Shown: positions 34,757 through 42,938 of the stretch, piece by piece
How the letters are laid out: the number at the start of each line of letters is the position of its first letter
Position numbering within the stretch: the stretch's first letter is position 1
DNA from: Streptomyces sp. NBC_01454
Lineage (GTDB): Bacteria > Actinomycetota > Actinomycetes > Streptomycetales > Streptomycetaceae
Direction: 5' to 3'
NCBI RefSeq assembly: GCF_036227565.1
Contig: NZ_CP109460.1
Coordinates: 8,122,001 to 8,186,000 of the forward strand
DNA length: 64,000 nt
Translations under genes and position numbers: made by a program
The notes under the pieces: generated by a model
Database searches by the model: none
Told to the model about the DNA's origin: nothing
Seen by the model: the letters and a program-made list of their open reading frames with translations, nothing else

Positions 34757-35520
34757 GTGCGGGGCTGCTCCTGCTCACCGGCCTGACCGGCTGCGGAACC
34801 GGCTCCGACAAGGACGGGTCGTCCGCGAAGGGGGCGTCCGGGCCCGTCGTCGTCGCCACCTCCAGTTGGGAGGCGGCACTGGCCAAGGCGGCCGGGGCCA
34901 AGAACGTCAGGTCCCTCGTCCCCCCGTCGGTCCGGCACGCGCCCGACTACGACCTCAAGCCGTCCGATCTGGCGGCGGTCGCCGACGCCGACTACGTCCT
35001 GTACGCCTCCTTCGAACCGTTCGCGGGACGCATCAAGGAGGCCGCGGGCTCCAAGGCGAAGCTGATCGAGCTCACGCTGGACAACGCGCCCAGGACGACG
35101 AAGGGCGAGGTCACCAAGCTGGGCAAGACGTTCGGCACCGAAAAGGCCGCCGCCACATGGAACGCCACCTTCACCGCACGGTGGAACTCCCTGAGCCGGC
35201 AGGTGAAGGCGAGCCGGCCCGCCGGCAAGCCGCCCGTGGTGGCGGCGCAGAAGTTCACCACCTGGGCGGCCGATCTGGCCGGCGCGCGGGTGGTCGGCAC
35301 GTACGGACCCGAGGCGGTCACCCCCGACCAGCTGTCCTCCCTGACGGCCAAGAAGCCCGCATTCGTGCTGGAGAACGAGAACATGTCGACCGGCACCGTC
35401 CTGCCCGGCTCAGGAGCCGAGCAGCTGAACATCGCCAACTACCCGGGCCGGGACCTCGACTTGCTGGGCGTGTACCGCAAGGCCGCCGCACAGATGGAGA
35501 AGGCGTTCTCGCGCGGCTGA
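34714..35520 (+). CDS. Metal ABC transporter substrate-binding lipoprotein (AztC/ZnuA-like)
   Basis: A 268-residue lipoprotein: signal peptide with lipobox LTGC near residue 27, then a cluster A-I metal-binding fold (VVVATSSWEAALAKAAGAKN, a His in VRHAPDYDLKPSDL, NADYVLYASFEPF-like VADADYVLYASFEPFAG). The His-rich loop seen in many ZnuA proteins is missing, and only one obvious His ligand is visible, as in AztC-like or Mn-type binding proteins or diverged relatives. The ATG lies inside the permease gene. It delivers Zn2+ (or Mn2+) to the permease. Confidence 0.82.
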   Translation: MAPVRHVVRPVTALSAGLLLLTGLTGCGTGSDKDGSSAKGASGPVVVATSSWEAALAKAAGAKNVRSLVPPSVRHAPDYDLKPSDLAAVADADYVLYASFEPFAGRIKEAAGSKAKLIELTLDNAPRTTKGEVTKLGKTFGTEKAAATWNATFTARWNSLSRQVKASRPAGKPPVVAAQKFTTWAADLAGARVVGTYGPEAVTPDQLSSLTAKKPAFVLENENMSTGTVLPGSGAEQLNIANYPGRDLDLLGVYRKAAAQMEKAFSRG

Positions 35521-35625
35521 TTACCTGTTTCTGCCCCCCGCGTGAGGGCCCTGCGGCAGAAGTCCCCGGCCGGTTCCGGTCGGAGGCTTCCGGGGCTGCT
35601 GGTGGCTCACCTCATCGCGTGGACG

Positions 35626-35985
35626 TCAGGGTGCTTCGTCGAGGCCGTAGACGTGACCGTCCGGGCCGCGGAAGAAGCGGCAGGCCTTGCCGTTGTCGAG
35701 CCGGGTGATCCCCCCGAGGAGTTCGGCGCCGGCAGAGGCCAGTTCAGCGGAGGCGGCCTCGATGTCCTCGACGCGGAAGCCGAATGCGACGCCGCCATTG
35801 AAGCCGAACGGCGGGGTGTTGCCGTCCGCGAACACCTCCAGGACGCCGCCGCCGGCCTGGGGGAACTGCACGAAACCGGGGTGCTCGACCGTTGCGGGGA
35901 GGCCGAAGACGTCCTTGAAGAACGCCACTGTTTTGTCGAACTCCTCGGTGACGATCGCGTTCCAGGCGATGCCCTGCATCTTCAT
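35626..35985 (-). CDS. VOC (glyoxalase/bleomycin resistance-like) protein
   Basis: A 119-residue single vicinal-oxygen-chelate module with the beta-alpha-beta-beta-beta fold: AWNAIVTEEFDKTVAFFKDVFGL at the N-terminus and RFFRGPDGHVYGLDE at the C-terminus, where His and Glu are likely ligands. AAGGAG precedes ATG 35985. It belongs to the glyoxalase/dioxygenase superfamily with unknown substrate. Upstream lie a tiny ORF and a broken MarR gene, so it may have been MarR-regulated. Confidence 0.88.
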   Translation of the reverse strand: MKMQGIAWNAIVTEEFDKTVAFFKDVFGLPATVEHPGFVQFPQAGGGVLEVFADGNTPPFGFNGGVAFGFRVEDIEAASAELASAGAELLGGITRLDNGKACRFFRGPDGHVYGLDEAP

Positions 35986-36065
35986 CTCGGTGTTCTCCTT
36001 GCTGTTCGGGGGTGTTCGAAGGTGCCGGGGGCGACCGGGGAAGCGGCGCGGTACCACAGCCGCTG

Positions 36066-36170
36066 TTACTTCCCGATGGACCTGATCCACTCGTCGACAG
36101 TGACGACATCCGCCCGCAGCGGGAAGAGCTTCTCGATGAGTGGGTCGGTTTGTTCGGTCCGGTCCGGCAT
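36066..36170 (-). CDS. Possible 34-residue ORF between MarR relic and VOC gene
   Basis: The reading frame starts at ATG 36170, eight bases after the TAA of the broken MarR gene, and encodes a 34-residue peptide with a sensible composition (PLIEKLFPLRADVVTVDEWI). An AAGG lies just upstream of the ATG. It may be a real small protein, the tail of a lost gene, or chance. Confidence 0.3.
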   Translation of the reverse strand: MPDRTEQTDPLIEKLFPLRADVVTVDEWIRSIGK

Positions 36171-36177
36171 TTCGGCC

Positions 36178-36530
36178 TTACAGCCGTTCCGTGAGCCGGT
36201 CGAGCAGCGGAAGCACCGCGAGCAGCTCGCGCCGCTCGGCGGGAGTGAACTCGGCTTCGAGGGCGGCGACCAGTGGCCGCATGGATGCGGAGTTCCGGTC
36301 GGTCACCACCGGCGGCCCGCGTCGGTGAGTGTCACCACCGAGCGGCGCCGTCGGCGGCGTCCCGCCGGCGACTCACCAGGCCGCGCTCTTCGAGCGCGGC
36401 AAGGGTGGTCGCCATGGCTTGCGGGCGCACTCCCTCCGAGGCGGAGAGCGTCCCTGGGTGGTCGGGGCCGTCGCGGTCCAGGCGGGCCAGCAGTGACGCC
36501 TCGAAGAGGGTCACGTCCCCCACGGGGCTT
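36178..36530 (-). pseudogene. MarR family regulator, truncated and frameshifted
   Basis: The helix-turn-helix core is readable in one frame (GTLSASEGVRPQAMATTLAALEERGLVSRR, cited by position 36410-36500). The wing continues in a second frame (RRSVVTLTDAGRR) and the C-terminal helix in a third (LVAALEAEFTPAERRELLAVL, ending in LTERL and TAA at 36178-36180). Two single-base indels near 36330 and 36300 break the gene, and its N-terminus is missing where an IS5-type remnant begins. A dead repressor gene beside the VOC gene. Confidence 0.75.
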
Positions 36531-36890
36531 TGCTTCGTTGGCCGCGCCGCGAGCGCTGAGCGAGGCGGGAGTGACGACCATGATCAGTAGGGGAAGGCCG
36601 CGGGGGTCGACCATCAGGTGCCGCTTGCGCCCGTTGTCTTTCTTGCTTGCGTCGCAGCCGCGGGAGTCCTTGCCGACGGTCTCGGCGGCCTCAGACCGTC
36701 CGCCAGGGAGGGAAGTCCACTGGTAAAGCACGCCACTTGCAGCCGGTGTCCACGCCCTGGCGGAGGGCGTCCACGATCGCGCGCCGGGGATGCTTAGCCG
36801 ACCGGCCGCCTACGGAGGTCTCGCAGGTCGGGGACGGCAAGAACGGTCGATCAGGGCCCACCCGGACCGTCCGATGCGGGCCTTCCCCCC
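36531..36890 (-). mobile_element. IS5-family transposase remnant
   Basis: On the minus strand, one frame gives the N-terminal family block WALIDRFLPSPTCE, HPRRAIVDALRQG and DFPPWRTV (36700-36890). After an internal deletion another frame gives GKDSRGCDASKKDNGRKRHL and MVDPRGLPLLIMVVTPAS (36560-36680). These blocks are typical of IS5/IS112-like DDE transposases of Streptomyces. Neither terminal repeats nor an intact frame remain. Confidence 0.75.
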
Positions 36891-36910
36891 TCAGTCATCC
36901 CCGTGCGGTG

Positions 36911-38584
36911 TCAGCCGGCCCGGGTCCGGTCGGCGGGGAACGCGTCGGCGGCCCGGGCCCGCAGTGCCGCACGGTCGGGCTTGCCGGCCGGGGTGAGCGG
37001 CAGGTCTCCGGTGAGCAGCAGCAGATGCTCCGGGTGCTTCCGGCGTTCCAGCCCGCGCCCGTCCAGATGCGCGCACAGGCTCTCCAGCGCCGGCGTCCGG
37101 CCGGGACGGGGAACGACGCAGGCCGCGAGGCGTTCCCCCATCAGCGGATCCGGGACGCCGACGCACAGCACGTCCCGTACGTCCGGATGGGAGGAGAGCG
37201 CGCCCTCGACCTCGGCGGGGCTGACGTTCGCGCCGCCGCGGATCACGATGTCCTTGAGGCGGCCGACCACGCGCAGGCTGCCGTCGTCGGTGAACCGGCC
37301 GAGATCCCCGGTGCGGACCCAGCCGTCGGCCGTGCGGTAGCGCATGTTCAGCTCGGGCGCGCCGACGTAGCACAACGGGGTCATCGGGCCGCGGGCGAGG
37401 ATCTCACCCGCGTCACCCGCGTCGCCGCCCTGGAGGGGAGCGATCCGGATCTCGCAGACACCGGGGTCGGGCCGGCCCACCACGATCCCCGGACCGGTCT
37501 CCGGCCCGGCCGGCCCGGCCAGACCGCCGTGGCAGTGGACGCCGTCGGCGGAACCGTAGAGATTGACGACGGCGCAGCCGAAGGCCCGGCGGGCCTCTTC
37601 GCGGGTGGCCGCGTCGAGTGCGGAACCGCCGAGCACCAACGCGGTGGGGGCGGCGGGCCGTTCGTGCTCCGCCGCCGGCCGGTCGAGCATCATGCGCACC
37701 ATGGTGGGCACGGCCATCACATGGGTGGGCCGGTGGGCGCGGATCGCCTCCAGCGCCGCGTCCGGGGTGAACCGGTCGAGCAGGACCAGGCAGCCGCCGT
37801 GCCGGGCGAGGGTCACCGCCGTGCCGCTGCTGCCGAAGGCCGAGGCCAGCGGCACCAGGAACAGACAGCGCGGTGGAGTGCCCGCCCGCAGCAGTGACGC
37901 CAGCGAGTTGCCGCGGCCGCCCGCGAGCGCGTTGTGGGAGTACGCCACCATCTTGGGCTCGGCCTCGGAGCCGGAGGACACCAGGATGCGGGCGGCCGCA
38001 TCCGGGTCGGGACGCGCGGGCCGGAAGCCGTCCGCCTCGGTGTCGAGCAGTTCCTCCAGCGACAGACAGCCCTCAGGGGCCGGACCGGGGCCGGCCGCGA
38101 TCACCGTGTGCAGCGCGGGGAGTTCGCCGCCGGCCCCGGCCCGGCGGCCGAGTGCGGCCGGCTCCCGTGCGTGCGTGATGCCACGGTGCGCGGTGGCCGC
38201 GATCACGGCCCGCGCACCGGAACGGCCGAGCAGGGACGCCGCCTCCCGCCCGCCGCGCCCGACGGGGAACGGCAGGACGACGGCGCCCAGCGCGGCAAGG
38301 GCCAGGTCGGCCGCCACCGCCTCTCTGCTGTTGGGGAGTTGGACACCCACCGTGTCGCCCGGCCCGATGCAGGTGCGGGCGAGTCCCGCGGCCAGACCTC
38401 GTGCCCGGCGGTCCAGGTCCGCGTAACTGATCTCGCCCTTGGCGTCGATCACGGCGGTGTCATGGGGGCGGGCGATCCGCCGGGCCCGGAACAGGCTGTA
38501 CAGATCCAGGTCGGGGCAGTGTCCTTCGGCGGCCCAGGTGCGGCGCAGCGGAGCGGGGACGAGGTCGTGGAACCGGGGTGTCAC
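36911..38584 (-). CDS. AMP-dependent acyl-CoA synthetase/ligase
   Basis: A 557-residue ANL-superfamily adenylating enzyme. The P-loop-like A3 motif is LVSSGSEAEPKMVAYSHN (note Glu where Thr is usual), A5 is NLYGSADG, A7 is RTGDLGRF, A8 is GRLKDIVIRGGANVSPAEVE, and the catalytic A10 Lys is in LTPAGKPDR. It activates a carboxylic acid as acyl-AMP and then acyl-CoA. Its GTG overlaps the end of the CoA-transferase gene, so the two are translationally coupled, with an acyl-CoA dehydrogenase divergent nearby. Together they suggest catabolism of a CoA-activated acid. Confidence 0.9.
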   Translation of the reverse strand: MTPRFHDLVPAPLRRTWAAEGHCPDLDLYSLFRARRIARPHDTAVIDAKGEISYADLDRRARGLAAGLARTCIGPGDTVGVQLPNSREAVAADLALAALGAVVLPFPVGRGGREAASLLGRSGARAVIAATAHRGITHAREPAALGRRAGAGGELPALHTVIAAGPGPAPEGCLSLEELLDTEADGFRPARPDPDAAARILVSSGSEAEPKMVAYSHNALAGGRGNSLASLLRAGTPPRCLFLVPLASAFGSSGTAVTLARHGGCLVLLDRFTPDAALEAIRAHRPTHVMAVPTMVRMMLDRPAAEHERPAAPTALVLGGSALDAATREEARRAFGCAVVNLYGSADGVHCHGGLAGPAGPETGPGIVVGRPDPGVCEIRIAPLQGGDAGDAGEILARGPMTPLCYVGAPELNMRYRTADGWVRTGDLGRFTDDGSLRVVGRLKDIVIRGGANVSPAEVEGALSSHPDVRDVLCVGVPDPLMGERLAACVVPRPGRTPALESLCAHLDGRGLERRKHPEHLLLLTGDLPLTPAGKPDRAALRARAADAFPADRTRAG

Positions 38585-40392
38585 AGGAACCTCCAGGGCG
38601 AAGGGACGGCCAGGGAGCCGTGGGTGTCGCGGGTCAGGGCTGCGGACACCCGCGGGTCGGACGGCAGCGCGGCCAGATCAGTGGTGACGGTGGTGGTGGA
38701 CAGACCCCGCGTGCGCAGGGCGGCAACCGCCTGCGCCGCGGGGACGTTCCGCAGATCGGGGAAGGCGGCGGCAGCCGCGTGGGCGGCGTCATCGGACGGA
38801 GCGAGCCAGCCGTCGGCGGCCCGCAGCGGACGGCGGAAACCGGCCGGGCGGCGCAACGCCCCGCCGGCCGCGGCGCGGTCCAGAGCCGGCGCGGTGAGTA
38901 GCTCCGCGGCGCCCAGCAGCGACGACTCCACCCGCACCCCGCACCCGGCGCGCTCGCGCAGCAGCAGACCGGCCAGCACCGCTCCCGCGCCGAGCAGCCC
39001 GCCGAGCACATCGAGCAGGGTCATCAGCGAGGGCGCGGGCGGCTCACCGTCGGGGCGGGCCACCTCTCCGACGCCGGTACGGGCCTGCACCATGAAGTCG
39101 GTGCCCATCGGGGCACCGGGCGGCGGACGGTCCGCCCAGCCACTGGTGTACGCGTACACCAGGCCCGGGTTGACCGACGCGAGCCGCTCGGCGTCCAGCC
39201 CGAACTGCTCCGCCTTGCCCGGCGCCCAGTTGTGCAGGAACACCGACGCACCGGCGGCCAGCTCCCGCAACTCCTCCTGTCCGGCACGGGACTTGATGTC
39301 GATCTCGACGGCCCGCTTGCCCCGGTTGAGGGCGAGCCAGCGAGCCGAGACCTCCGTACAGCAGGGCGGCATACCGCGCAGCGGGTCCCCGCCCGGCGGT
39401 TCGATGCGCAGGACGTCCGCGCCGAGCAAGCCGAGCAGATGGGCGGCGAGCGGCGCCTGGACCCGGCGGCCCGCCTCCAGCACCGTCAGACCGGCGAGGG
39501 GGAGCGCCGCCGGGGGAGGGGTGCGGCCGGCCGGCGCGCCGCCCGGCACGTCCCGCGGCGTGACGGTCCACGGCCCGCCGGAATGCGAATCCGGGTGTCC
39601 CGCCGGCGAATGCAGGGCGCATACCTCGGCGCCCGAGGCATCGGCGGCCTGCCGCACCCGCGCCCAGGATGCGGCACGCGCGGTCTCCTGCAGTGCTTCC
39701 GGCAGGGGCGCGCAGGCGGTGGCGTAACGGAACTGGAAGGGGCGCCAGCCGGCGCGTATCGCGTCCTCGGGTGCGCCCAGCGCCCGCCAGAACCGTGCCC
39801 AGGGGCCGGGCTCCAGCGCCTCCAGTTCGAACGGCGTGCCACAGGAGGCGGTGAACGGCGGGCCGCCGGGGGCCGACGGCACGGCCTCCGCCTCCGGGGC
39901 GTTCGCCGCGGCGAGGTACTGGGACAGCGTCAGCAGCGCGGCCCGGTCGGCCCCGGTGCACAGCTCCACGGCGCCGCTGACACCGCGGGCCCGGCCCAGC
40001 AGCCCGGCCAGCAGGCCCTGCACCGAGAGCACCGACGCACAGGTGGCGGCGTAGTCCACGGCGAGCCCTCGCGGAGCCCCGTCGCGTCTGCCGTGCACAT
40101 GCATCATTCCGGTGGCGGCCTGCACGGTCGCCTCGTCGGCGGCGTCCGCCGCCGGCAGCACATCGGCCCAGACGGCGTGCGCGGTGACCCGGCCCAGCCG
40201 GCGGCCGGTGGCCGCGAAGCGCGCGGGGCCGGACGGCGCGTCCGCGGCCCCGGCGGCCGGCAGCGCCTCGACGCCGGCACCGAGCGCCCGCAGCGTGCGC
40301 AGCGACGGTGCGGTCAGTGCGGCCGGTCCCGAGACGCGGAGGTCCACCTCCTCCAGCGGTCGCATCGCACCGATGACAGTGGGGTGTCCCAC
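38581..40392 (-). CDS. Double-module class III (CaiB/BaiF) CoA-transferase
   Basis: A 603-residue protein made of two CaiB/BaiF-like modules. The C-terminal module (about 300-603) looks functional: LAGLTVLEAGRRVQAPLAAHLLG, GADVLRIEPPGGDPLR, LNRGKRAVEIDIKS and the Asp-containing MGTDFMVQARTGVGEV. The N-terminal module (about 10-290) keeps only diverged traces such as RGLAVDYAATCASVLSVQGL. The start is GTG 40392 with a GAGAGGA site; ATG 40365 is an alternative. Class III enzymes move CoA between acids through an aspartyl-CoA thioester. Coupled to the ligase gene. Confidence 0.85.
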   Translation of the reverse strand: MGHPTVIGAMRPLEEVDLRVSGPAALTAPSLRTLRALGAGVEALPAAGAADAPSGPARFAATGRRLGRVTAHAVWADVLPAADAADEATVQAATGMMHVHGRRDGAPRGLAVDYAATCASVLSVQGLLAGLLGRARGVSGAVELCTGADRAALLTLSQYLAAANAPEAEAVPSAPGGPPFTASCGTPFELEALEPGPWARFWRALGAPEDAIRAGWRPFQFRYATACAPLPEALQETARAASWARVRQAADASGAEVCALHSPAGHPDSHSGGPWTVTPRDVPGGAPAGRTPPPAALPLAGLTVLEAGRRVQAPLAAHLLGLLGADVLRIEPPGGDPLRGMPPCCTEVSARWLALNRGKRAVEIDIKSRAGQEELRELAAGASVFLHNWAPGKAEQFGLDAERLASVNPGLVYAYTSGWADRPPPGAPMGTDFMVQARTGVGEVARPDGEPPAPSLMTLLDVLGGLLGAGAVLAGLLLRERAGCGVRVESSLLGAAELLTAPALDRAAAGGALRRPAGFRRPLRAADGWLAPSDDAAHAAAAAFPDLRNVPAAQAVAALRTRGLSTTTVTTDLAALPSDPRVSAALTRDTHGSLAVPSPWRFL

Positions 40393-40564
40393 GGCATTCC
40401 TCTCCGGCGGCGGCAGCGCGCCGCACGTCTCGCACGGACCTGAACGGACGGGACGGACGGATGTGGACGGGCGGGAACCGGACGACTCCTCGGGCCGACC
40501 AACTCCACGGCCAGTAAGTCGGACTGTCGGTTCACCGAGTTCCCGGTGAATGCGGAGGAAAGCC

Positions 40565-41845
40565 GTGAACCCCATGAATCCCGAGCAGGGCACGACACGC
40601 ACCGAGGCCCCCGCGCAGGCGGACCGGCCAGCGCGCCCCGCGTCCGGGCGGCCGCACTGCCCGCCCGAGCTGATCCCGCTGCGCGACCGGGTCGAACGGT
40701 TCGTAGGGGAGCGGGTGATGCCCTGCGAGCCGTTCCTCGACGGCGGCGGCCCGGACGCCCGGACCGCGCTGCGCACCCTCCAGCAGGAGGCGAAGGCAGC
40801 CGGACTGTGGGCGCTGCCACAGCCCGCCGAATTCGGTGGCCAGGGACTGCCGTTGGCCCAGTACGCGCATCTCGCCGAGGCCGAGGGAGCCAGCGACCAC
40901 GGCCCCGCCGCCCTCGGCTCGGCGCCGCTGCTCGACGTGCTGATGCTCGGCCGGCACGCAAGTGCCCCGCTCCGGGAGCGACTTGTGCGGCGCATCGTGG
41001 CCGGCGAGCTGCGTACTTGTTACGCGATGACCGAGCCCGAAACCCCCGGCACCGACCCCGCGCAGACCGCGACCCGCGCCGAGGCCGGCCCCGACGGAAG
41101 CTGGACCCTGCACGGCCGGAAGTGGTTCATCTCCGGCGCCGGCGAGGCCGACCTGGTCACCGTGCTGGCCCGCACCGGCGGGACGGACGGCGACGAGGAG
41201 CTGTCCCTGCTGCTGGTGCCCACCACCACGCCCGGCTTCCGGGTGCTGCGCGAACTGCCGGTCCTCGGCGCGGGCGGCCAGTGGGAGATCGCCCTCGACG
41301 GCGTCACCGTGCCCCGGGACCATCTGATCGGCGCGCGCGGCCAGGCCCTGCGGATCGCCGGGGAACGACTGGGCCTGGGCCGCACCCTGCGCTGTCTGCG
41401 CTGGCTCGGACAGGCCGAGCGGGCCTTCGGCCTGATGTGCGCCCGGGCCCGCACCCGCACCCAGCGGTCCGGCCCGCTGGCCGACCGTCAGCTCGTACAG
41501 CAGCTGGTGTTCGACTCCCTGCTGGCCCTCCGCACCACCCGGCCACTGGTCCACGAGGCGGTGGCCGAGCTCGCGGCGGGCGGCTCGGCCCGGCTGGAGA
41601 CGGGACTCGCCAAGGTCGCCGCGGCCCGGATGCTGCAACAGGTCACCGATGCCGCGATCCAGGTGCACGGCGCGGCCGGCCTCGGGCCGGACACCGCACT
41701 GCCCGCACTCTTCCGCACCGGCCGCGCGGCCCGGCTGCTCGACGGCCCCGATGAGCTGCACATCGCCTCGGTGGCCCGCCGGGTGCTGCGCGACCACCCG
41801 GCGGCCCCCGGCGTCACATCGTGTCCGGCTCCACCAGCCCGGTGA
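40565..41845 (+). CDS. Acyl-CoA dehydrogenase
   Basis: A 426-residue flavoprotein. The N-terminal helical domain contains GLWALPQPAEFGGQGL, the FAD-binding middle domain has CYAMTEPETPGTDPAQ and GRKWFISGAGEADLV, and the C-terminal helical domain has LAKVAAARMLQQVTDAAIQVHGAAG. It introduces an alpha,beta double bond in an acyl-CoA using FAD. The start is GTG 40565 after GGAGGAAA. It diverges from the ligase/CoA-transferase pair over a 172-base region, and its last 32 bases overlap the end of the convergent GH88 gene. Confidence 0.92.
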   Translation: MNPMNPEQGTTRTEAPAQADRPARPASGRPHCPPELIPLRDRVERFVGERVMPCEPFLDGGGPDARTALRTLQQEAKAAGLWALPQPAEFGGQGLPLAQYAHLAEAEGASDHGPAALGSAPLLDVLMLGRHASAPLRERLVRRIVAGELRTCYAMTEPETPGTDPAQTATRAEAGPDGSWTLHGRKWFISGAGEADLVTVLARTGGTDGDEELSLLLVPTTTPGFRVLRELPVLGAGGQWEIALDGVTVPRDHLIGARGQALRIAGERLGLGRTLRCLRWLGQAERAFGLMCARARTRTQRSGPLADRQLVQQLVFDSLLALRTTRPLVHEAVAELAAGGSARLETGLAKVAAARMLQQVTDAAIQVHGAAGLGPDTALPALFRTGRAARLLDGPDELHIASVARRVLRDHPAAPGVTSCPAPPAR

Positions 41846-42938
41846 GCAGCGCCAGCCCCCACGCGAAGAAGAAGTCTCCCCAGACCAGCTCATGGCGGGT
41901 GGCCAGGCCGCGGGCGGCGTCGTAGCAGCCGTCGCGCAGCGCGCCCGAGGGGGACAGATGCGCCACGCTCAGCCGGTGCAGAATCCGCCGTCCCCAGTGC
42001 GACAGCCGGTCGCCCTCGGCCCCGCGGCCGGCCGCCCGCGCGAGGGCGGCCAGCTTCAGCGCCGCCACCGCCTCGATCGCGGCGGCGGAGGTGTCCGGCG
42101 GGCCCGGTGCGTGCCCCGCGCCCGCCGGGCCGTCCTGGGCCGGCGGGACGAGGGCCGCACCGGGCGCCGTCCGCAGCGCCACCAGCCGCCCGGCCGCCTC
42201 CCACAGCCCGCTCTCCGGAAGGTGCGAGAGGCCGTCCGCGATCCCCAGCAGCAGCCATCCCGCCGTACGGCTCCAGCCCGGTGCCGGCTCGGCGCACGCC
42301 GCCCAGGTGCCGTCCGGCCGGGCCTGCCAGGCCGGCCGGGGCGGATCCTCGGCCAGGCACAGTGCCAGATGCCGGGTCAGATGCCCGTGGGCGGCGGCCC
42401 GTCCGCCACCCGGCGCACCGGCCAGCAGCGGTACCAGCCCCGGCACGCCGTCCGCGCGCGCCAGCAGCCGCGGACCACCGAACGCGCCACCCCACGGCAC
42501 CACGCCCCATTCCGGTTCGTACGCGGCCAGACAGGCCCGTGCCGCCCGGTCCCGCAGCGCGGCCGCCGCCTCGTCGCCGCCCGGCCCGGCGGCCAGTGCC
42601 GTGCCGTACCAGAGCACCAACCCGCGGGTGGACGTGTCTTGTTCGGCCCAGTACCCGAGCCGCTCGGTGCAGCGCGCCGCCGCCGCCCGGTCCTCCGGAG
42701 CGCCCGCGGACAGCGCGCGCAACCACAGCAGCCCGGCCCAGCAGCCGCCCGTCCACGAACCCCGCGCGGTGGTCTTCCACGCACCGGTCCGCGGATCCGC
42801 GTACAGCGGGAAGCGCGCACCGACCTCGTCCGCCGTCCCGGCCACCCGCTCCAGAACGGCCGCCCACGCCCGCCCGGCCCAGTCGGCCTCGCCACTCGCG
42901 CCGCCCGCCGCCCCCACCACGCCCTCAGCCTTCCTCAT
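41814..42938 (-). CDS. GH88-like unsaturated uronyl hydrolase family protein
   Basis: A 374-residue (alpha/alpha)6-barrel type protein resembling glycoside hydrolase family 88/UGL. Family-like motifs are GSWTGGCWAGLLWL (about residue 70), PPDTSAAAIEAVAALKLAAL and the terminal VWGDFFFAWGLALL. Such enzymes hydrolyse unsaturated uronic acids released by polysaccharide lyases. There is no signal peptide. Its ATG overlaps the stop of the MFS gene (TGATG). The 3' end overlaps the acyl-CoA dehydrogenase gene by 32 bases on the opposite strand. Confidence 0.78.
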   Translation of the reverse strand: MRKAEGVVGAAGGASGEADWAGRAWAAVLERVAGTADEVGARFPLYADPRTGAWKTTARGSWTGGCWAGLLWLRALSAGAPEDRAAAARCTERLGYWAEQDTSTRGLVLWYGTALAAGPGGDEAAAALRDRAARACLAAYEPEWGVVPWGGAFGGPRLLARADGVPGLVPLLAGAPGGGRAAAHGHLTRHLALCLAEDPPRPAWQARPDGTWAACAEPAPGWSRTAGWLLLGIADGLSHLPESGLWEAAGRLVALRTAPGAALVPPAQDGPAGAGHAPGPPDTSAAAIEAVAALKLAALARAAGRGAEGDRLSHWGRRILHRLSVAHLSPSGALRDGCYDAARGLATRHELVWGDFFFAWGLALLTGLVEPDTM

